From Arthrobacter pascens (GTDB lineage Bacteria; Actinomycetota; Actinomycetes; Actinomycetales; Micrococcaceae), in NCBI RefSeq assembly GCF_030816475.1, contig NZ_JAUSXF010000001.1, positions 806,001 to 870,000 on the forward strand: a stretch of 64,000 nucleotides of DNA. Reading direction: 5' to 3'. The notes below the pieces were generated by a model. The model searched no databases, was not told the origin of the DNA, and worked only from the letters and a program-made list of their open reading frames with translations. Below are positions 60,190 to 64,000 of the stretch, piece after piece. The translations under genes and the position numbers were made by a program. How positions within the stretch are numbered: the stretch's first letter is position 1; each line of letters starts with the position of its first letter.

Positions 60190-60235
60190 CGCCCCTTCCG
60201 GCCGCCAACATGGGCGTTAAGTGACCCCGCGTTGC
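60171..60235. repeat. Intergenic palindrome, family A, copy 3
   Basis: GCAACGCGGGGTCATTTAAC followed by GCCC (60171-60194) is inverted at 60211-60235 (TGGGCGTTAAGTGACCCCGC plus GTTGC) with one mismatch in the shared core. Between convergent CHAD and PucR genes; its left arm encodes the CHAD C-terminus and TAA stop. Confidence 0.95.
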
Positions 60236-60250
60236 GGTCAGGAGTTGCGG

Positions 60251-61690
60251 TCAGGAGGAGGGCTGGCGGGCGCTGAGCCGGGAAACCGCCAGCGCCAGCC
60301 ACAGCTGCACACGGTCGGCGGTGACGGCGGGATCGTAGCCTGTCAGTTCGGTGATCTGGGCCAGCCGGTACCGCACGGTGTTCCGGTGCAGGGTCAGGGC
60401 TTCGGCGACGGCGGCGACGGAGCCGTTGTTGTTGAGGTAGCTTTCCAGCGTGGTCATCAGTTCGGAGCCGTGCGCGGCATCGAAGGCCCGGAGCGGGTTC
60501 AGGGACTCGTTGGCCATGTCGGCGAGGGGCACATCCTCGCTGGCCAGCAGCAGCGAGGTCAGGCTGAGCCGTTCGGGCTCGTTGACGGGCAGGCCGTGGT
60601 TTGCGGCCTCCCTCGCCTCGAAGTAGCTCCAACGAAGGCCGTTCGGCTTGGTGTAGGCCCCGCCGATGCCGATCGTCGCGTGGATTCCGGCCTCCGCCAG
60701 GTGATCACTCAGCTTCCGCGCCAGCGCCGCCGCGCCGCTCCCGTCGTCGTTGATCACCACCACCAGATCCTTCCCGACGGCGGCGGCCACCGCGCCCTCC
60801 AGCTGCTGCGGTACTGAGGTGCTCGCCAGGGCCTTATGATGCGCGGCGGAAACGGCCAGCAGCACGACGTTCTTGCGCGTGCTGTTGATGCCCACGCCCG
60901 CCAGCCGGCGCTGCGCCTCGCTGGTCTCCAGTGCGCCGTGGATGACGTCCTCCAGCACCTGGCCGCACAGCGCCCGCTCTGCCTGCCGCTGCTTGACCAT
61001 GTTGTTCAGCTCCACGCTGATCAGGTTCTGGGCATAGCCCACGATGCCCGAGTCCTCGAAAGGCTGGCGGACCCAGAGCGTGCAGGCATCCCGGCGTCCG
61101 GTGGGGATCGGATAGGAAGCCCAGGTGTCAGCGGAGGGGTGGTCCTTGGCGCTGTTGTACAGCTGCGCCGCGAATTGGGTGAGTGCAATGTCGGTCCGGA
61201 GCATGCTGCCCAGATGTTTGAGGAGCTCAGTCAGGCCGCCGCCGGTCAGGAGTGCGCGGGCCAGGACCTGGTGCCCGGCTATTAGGCGCTCCAGCTTGGA
61301 GTAATGGTCAGCGGACTGGGCGTCGGCCACGAGTTTGCCGATAGCGATGAACGGGGTCTCGTAGGGGACCTCGACTACCGGAAGTCCCCAGCGGTTGGCC
61401 TCGGCGATCATGGCTGGCGGGACGACGTCGTGCGACAGTCCCACGCCGAAGCCGATGCCCACTGCGCCTGCCCGCTGGACCTGGCGGACGAAACGGCGCT
61501 GCTCCGGTGCCGAGCGAAGGCGCAGCCCGGTGGTGAGCACCAGTTCGCCGCCGTTGATGAAGCGCTGCGGATCCTCCAGTTCGGTGACCGCAACCCAGTT
61601 AATGTCCTGGTGCGACGTGGTCTCGGCGAGGCCCGCCTTGGACAGGTTCAGGGAGTTCACACCCAGGAGGGCAGCGAGGGAAATGGCCAT
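60251..61690 (-). CDS. PucR-family transcriptional regulator
   Basis: A 479-residue regulator with an N-terminal PucR domain ('INWVAVTELEDPQRFINGGE' with 'VLTTGLRL'), a central GGDEF-like/CdaR region and a C-terminal HTH ('NNNGSVAAVAEALTLHRNTV', then 'RYRLAQITELTGYD'). The same architecture occurs in GABA- or purine-responsive activators. Divergent from the aldehyde dehydrogenase-gabT genes, so it probably activates them with a GABA-pathway signal. Confidence 0.92.
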   Translation of the reverse strand: MAISLAALLGVNSLNLSKAGLAETTSHQDINWVAVTELEDPQRFINGGELVLTTGLRLRSAPEQRRFVRQVQRAGAVGIGFGVGLSHDVVPPAMIAEANRWGLPVVEVPYETPFIAIGKLVADAQSADHYSKLERLIAGHQVLARALLTGGGLTELLKHLGSMLRTDIALTQFAAQLYNSAKDHPSADTWASYPIPTGRRDACTLWVRQPFEDSGIVGYAQNLISVELNNMVKQRQAERALCGQVLEDVIHGALETSEAQRRLAGVGINSTRKNVVLLAVSAAHHKALASTSVPQQLEGAVAAAVGKDLVVVINDDGSGAAALARKLSDHLAEAGIHATIGIGGAYTKPNGLRWSYFEAREAANHGLPVNEPERLSLTSLLLASEDVPLADMANESLNPLRAFDAAHGSELMTTLESYLNNNGSVAAVAEALTLHRNTVRYRLAQITELTGYDPAVTADRVQLWLALAVSRLSARQPSS

Positions 61691-61847
61691 GAGCCAAGGA
61701 TAGTCCGGTACTGGGCAACCGCACTAAACCATTCCGGTCTGGGTGTGCAGGTGGCTATTCCCTGGGTAAGGGTGCTGGCATAGGCTCGAGGCAGTCGCAT
61801 CCATCCGCTTCACGGCTGATGGTTCCCTATGAAAGAGGTTGCACACC

Positions 61848-63278
61848 GTGGTTCAAACCTTGCAGAACTTCATTAACGGTGAGTTCGTCACGCCCTCCGG
61901 CACCGGCCTGCTGGACATCGTCAATCCGACGAACGGCGAGGTGGTGGCGCATTCGCCCATCTCCGGCCAGGCCGACGTAGACGCCGCCATGACCGCCGCC
62001 AAGGCTGCCTTCAAAACCTGGAAGCACGTCACCCCCAGCCAGCGCCAGCTGATGCTGCTCAAGCTCGCCGATGCCATCGAAGCGAACAGCGACGAACTGG
62101 TGGAGGCCCAGCACCGGAACACCGGCCAGGTCCGCTCGCTGATCGCCTCCGAGGAAGTGGCGGCAGGCGCGGACCAGCTCCGTTTCTTTGCCGGCGCCGC
62201 GCGTATCCTCGAGGGCAAGTCCGCCGGGGAATACTTCGAGGGCCACACGTCATACGTCCGCCGTGAACCGATCGGCGTCGTCGCCCAGGTTGCTCCGTGG
62301 AACTACCCCTTCCTCATGGCCATTTGGAAGATCGGCCCCGCGCTCGCCGCCGGCAACACCGTGGTCCTCAAGCCGTCCGACACCACGCCGGAATCCACCC
62401 TGGTCCTGGCCCGGCTGGCAGGCGAAATCCTCCCGGCCGGTGTGCTGAACGTCGTCCTGGGCACCGGGGAAACCGGCGCCCTGATGGTCGAGCACAAGGT
62501 CCCGGGCCTCGTCTCCATCACCGGCTCGGTCCGCGCCGGTATCGCGGTCGCATCGGGTGCGGCCAAGGGCCTCAAGCGGGCCCACCTGGAGCTCGGCGGC
62601 AAGGCCCCGGCCATCGTGTTCAAGGACGCCGACATTAAGAAGAGCGCCGCGGCCATCGCAGAATTCGCCTTCTTCAACGCCGGCCAGGACTGCACTGCCA
62701 TCACGCGCGTGCTGGTGGAGGACTCAGTCCACGACGACGTCGTGGCGGCCATGGTGGAGCACACCAAGACGCTCCACACCGGTTCCCAGAACGACGAGGA
62801 AAACTACTTTGGCCCGCTGAACAACGTCAACCACTTCAACCAGGTGACTTCCGTCGTCGAGCACCTGCCGGCGAACTGCAGGATCGAAACCGGGGGCCAC
62901 CGCGCGGGGGACAAGGGCTTCTTCTTCGAGCCGACCATCATTACCGGCGCCAAGCAGACCGACGACATCGTGCAGCAGGAGACGTTCGGCCCGGTCATCA
63001 CCGTGCAGAAGTTCAGCTCGGAGGAGGAGGCTGTGGAGCTGGCGAACGACGTCGACTACGCCCTCGCTTCCAGCGTCTGGACCAGTGACCACGGCACGGC
63101 CATGAGGCTGAGCCGGGACCTCGACTTCGGGGCCGTCTGGATCAACACCCACATCCTCCTGACCGCCGAAATGCCCCACGGCGGCTTCAAGCAGTCCGGC
63201 TACGGCAAGGACCTGTCCATGTACGGCGTCGAGGACTACACGCGCATCAAGCACGTGATGAGTGCCCTCGATGCGTAA
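61848..63278 (+). CDS. patD: Gamma-aminobutyraldehyde dehydrogenase (PatD-like)
   Basis: A 476-residue NAD(P)+-dependent aldehyde dehydrogenase. The active site is 'FFNAGQDCTAITRV' (Cys) with Glu in 'HLELGGKAPAIVF'; 'VAPWNYPFLMAIWKIGPALA' and 'FKQSGYGKDLSMYGVEDYTR' are family motifs that favour PatD/betaine-type enzymes. GTG at 61848 follows AAAGAGG. Together with gabT it would turn putrescine-derived 4-aminobutyraldehyde into GABA and on to succinate semialdehyde. Confidence 0.9.
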   Translation: MVQTLQNFINGEFVTPSGTGLLDIVNPTNGEVVAHSPISGQADVDAAMTAAKAAFKTWKHVTPSQRQLMLLKLADAIEANSDELVEAQHRNTGQVRSLIASEEVAAGADQLRFFAGAARILEGKSAGEYFEGHTSYVRREPIGVVAQVAPWNYPFLMAIWKIGPALAAGNTVVLKPSDTTPESTLVLARLAGEILPAGVLNVVLGTGETGALMVEHKVPGLVSITGSVRAGIAVASGAAKGLKRAHLELGGKAPAIVFKDADIKKSAAAIAEFAFFNAGQDCTAITRVLVEDSVHDDVVAAMVEHTKTLHTGSQNDEENYFGPLNNVNHFNQVTSVVEHLPANCRIETGGHRAGDKGFFFEPTIITGAKQTDDIVQQETFGPVITVQKFSSEEEAVELANDVDYALASSVWTSDHGTAMRLSRDLDFGAVWINTHILLTAEMPHGGFKQSGYGKDLSMYGVEDYTRIKHVMSALDA

Positions 63279-63327
63279 CCAGACTTCCGGTCTCCTCGTC
63301 CCAGGTTTTCAAGAAAGGCTTTCACCC

Positions 63328-64000
63328 ATGACCACCACCGCAAACGAAATCACTTACCGCCTGGAGCAGAAGCGCCGCGTCCAGGCTGACTTCCCGGGTC
63401 CCAAGTCCGTAGCCCTGGGCGACCGCCGGCGGGCCGTCGTCGCCGCCGGTGTCGCCTCCACCGTGCCCGTCTATGTTGCGGACGCCGACGGCGGCATCAT
63501 CCACGACGTCGACGGCAACGCCTTCATTGACTTCGGCTCGGGCATCGCGGTGACCAGCGTCGGCGCGTCCGATCCCGCCGTCGTCGGCGCCGTGAAGGAA
63601 GCTGTAGAGCACTTCACCCACACCTGTTTCATGGTGACGCCCTACGAAAGCTATGTGGCGCTGGCAGAGCAGCTCAACCGCCTCACCCCGGGCGACCACG
63701 AGAAGCGCACCGTGCTCTTCAACTCCGGCGCCGAGGCTGTGGAGAACGCCGTCAAGGTGGCGCGCCTGGCAACCGGCCGCGACGCCGTCGTCGCCTTCGA
63801 CCACGCCTACCACGGCCGCACCAACCTGACCATGGCGCTCACCGCCAAGGCCATGCCGTACAAAACCAACTTCGGCCCCTTTGCGCCCGAGGTCTATCGC
63901 ATGCCCATGAGCTACCCCTACCGCGAGGAAAACTCCTCCATCACGGGCGCCGAGGCGGCCAAGCGGGCCATCACCATGATCGAAAAGCAGATCGGCGGCG
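63328..64000 (+). CDS. gabT: 4-aminobutyrate aminotransferase, 3' truncated by window edge
   Basis: The first 224 residues of a class III aminotransferase. 'YVADADGGIIHDVDGNAFID', 'LFNSGAEAVENAVKVARLAT' (PLP phosphate region) and 'FDHAYHGRTNLTMALTAKAM' (aromatic HxG motif) identify GabT; the catalytic Lys lies beyond the window. AAGAAAGG precedes the ATG. Operonic with patD (49 bp). Function: GABA plus 2-oxoglutarate to succinate semialdehyde plus glutamate. Confidence 0.9.
   Translation, partial: MTTTANEITYRLEQKRRVQADFPGPKSVALGDRRRAVVAAGVASTVPVYVADADGGIIHDVDGNAFIDFGSGIAVTSVGASDPAVVGAVKEAVEHFTHTCFMVTPYESYVALAEQLNRLTPGDHEKRTVLFNSGAEAVENAVKVARLATGRDAVVAFDHAYHGRTNLTMALTAKAMPYKTNFGPFAPEVYRMPMSYPYREENSSITGAEAAKRAITMIEKQIGG

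Overview
The window is about 64 kb of a high-GC actinobacterial chromosome. Protein content and gene order point to Micrococcaceae, most likely Arthrobacter or Pseudarthrobacter: a GH32 enzyme resembling Arthrobacter levan enzymes, a DUF222/HNH protein, menaquinone genes, GTG/TTG starts, apparently leaderless promoters, and acidic small proteins. I see no phage, integrase, complete insertion sequence, CRISPR array, rRNA or tRNA. It reads as ordinary chromosome with several small accessory patches.

Layout. 1-5.2 kb: 3' part of a GH32 fructan enzyme, a VOC protein, a 46-residue zinc-ribbon protein, an unknown protein, an MBL hydrolase, and a secreted GH25-like protein that sits between the MBL gene and a decayed copy of the MBL 3' end. 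5.8-12.3 kb: a glycogen-debranching-type glucosidase, an acidic repeat microprotein with a degraded partner, three single-span membrane microproteins, a MinD-like ATPase, and a DUF222/HNH protein ending in a 35-bp tandem repeat. 12.3-14.7 kb: a reverse-strand copper operon (membrane protein, YcnI, CopC). 14.7-19.4 kb: a divergent MarR/VOC pair with two palindromic operators, a candidate small RNA, a STAS-like protein, an NmrA-type protein and an MFS transporter. 19.4-21.2 kb: a three-gene cluster of TasA-like protein, SipW-type signal peptidase and a small secreted protein. 21.4-24.3 kb: PAP2, DedA and CorA membrane proteins.

24.4-37.4 kb is a menaquinone region: menC, menD, menF, menG, menJ and a long-chain polyprenyl diphosphate synthase. 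It is interrupted by phoX and a polar amino-acid ABC transporter. menG-menJ-polyprenyl synthase are compact and co-directional, an order that recalls the mycobacterial menG/menJ/grcC1 neighbourhood. 37.8-39.9 kb holds an AbiEi/DUF559-like protein, a SUKH-like protein and a TRIC-type channel.

40-54.5 kb is a sulfur region: CbiX-type chelatase, ferredoxin-sulfite reductase, APS-reductase-type CysH, CysD, CysN, then rtcB, an SsuABC sulfonate importer, a divergent cupin/TetR pair, a SirC-SUMT fusion and a ferredoxin-NADP reductase. Together they cover sulfate activation and reduction, siroheme supply, electron supply and sulfonate uptake. 54.5-60.2 kb: DUF1206, two unknown proteins, a GntR/MFS operon and a CYTH-CHAD protein. 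60.2-64 kb: a PucR regulator divergent from an aminobutyraldehyde dehydrogenase and gabT (cut by the window end), suggesting a putrescine/GABA catabolic locus.

The most striking structure not explained by genes is a set of long-armed intergenic palindromes in at least five sequence families, several recurring in this window and often lying between convergent genes. One 32-bp relative is amplified in tandem upstream of menD. In at least two cases an arm supplies the stop codon of the adjacent gene.
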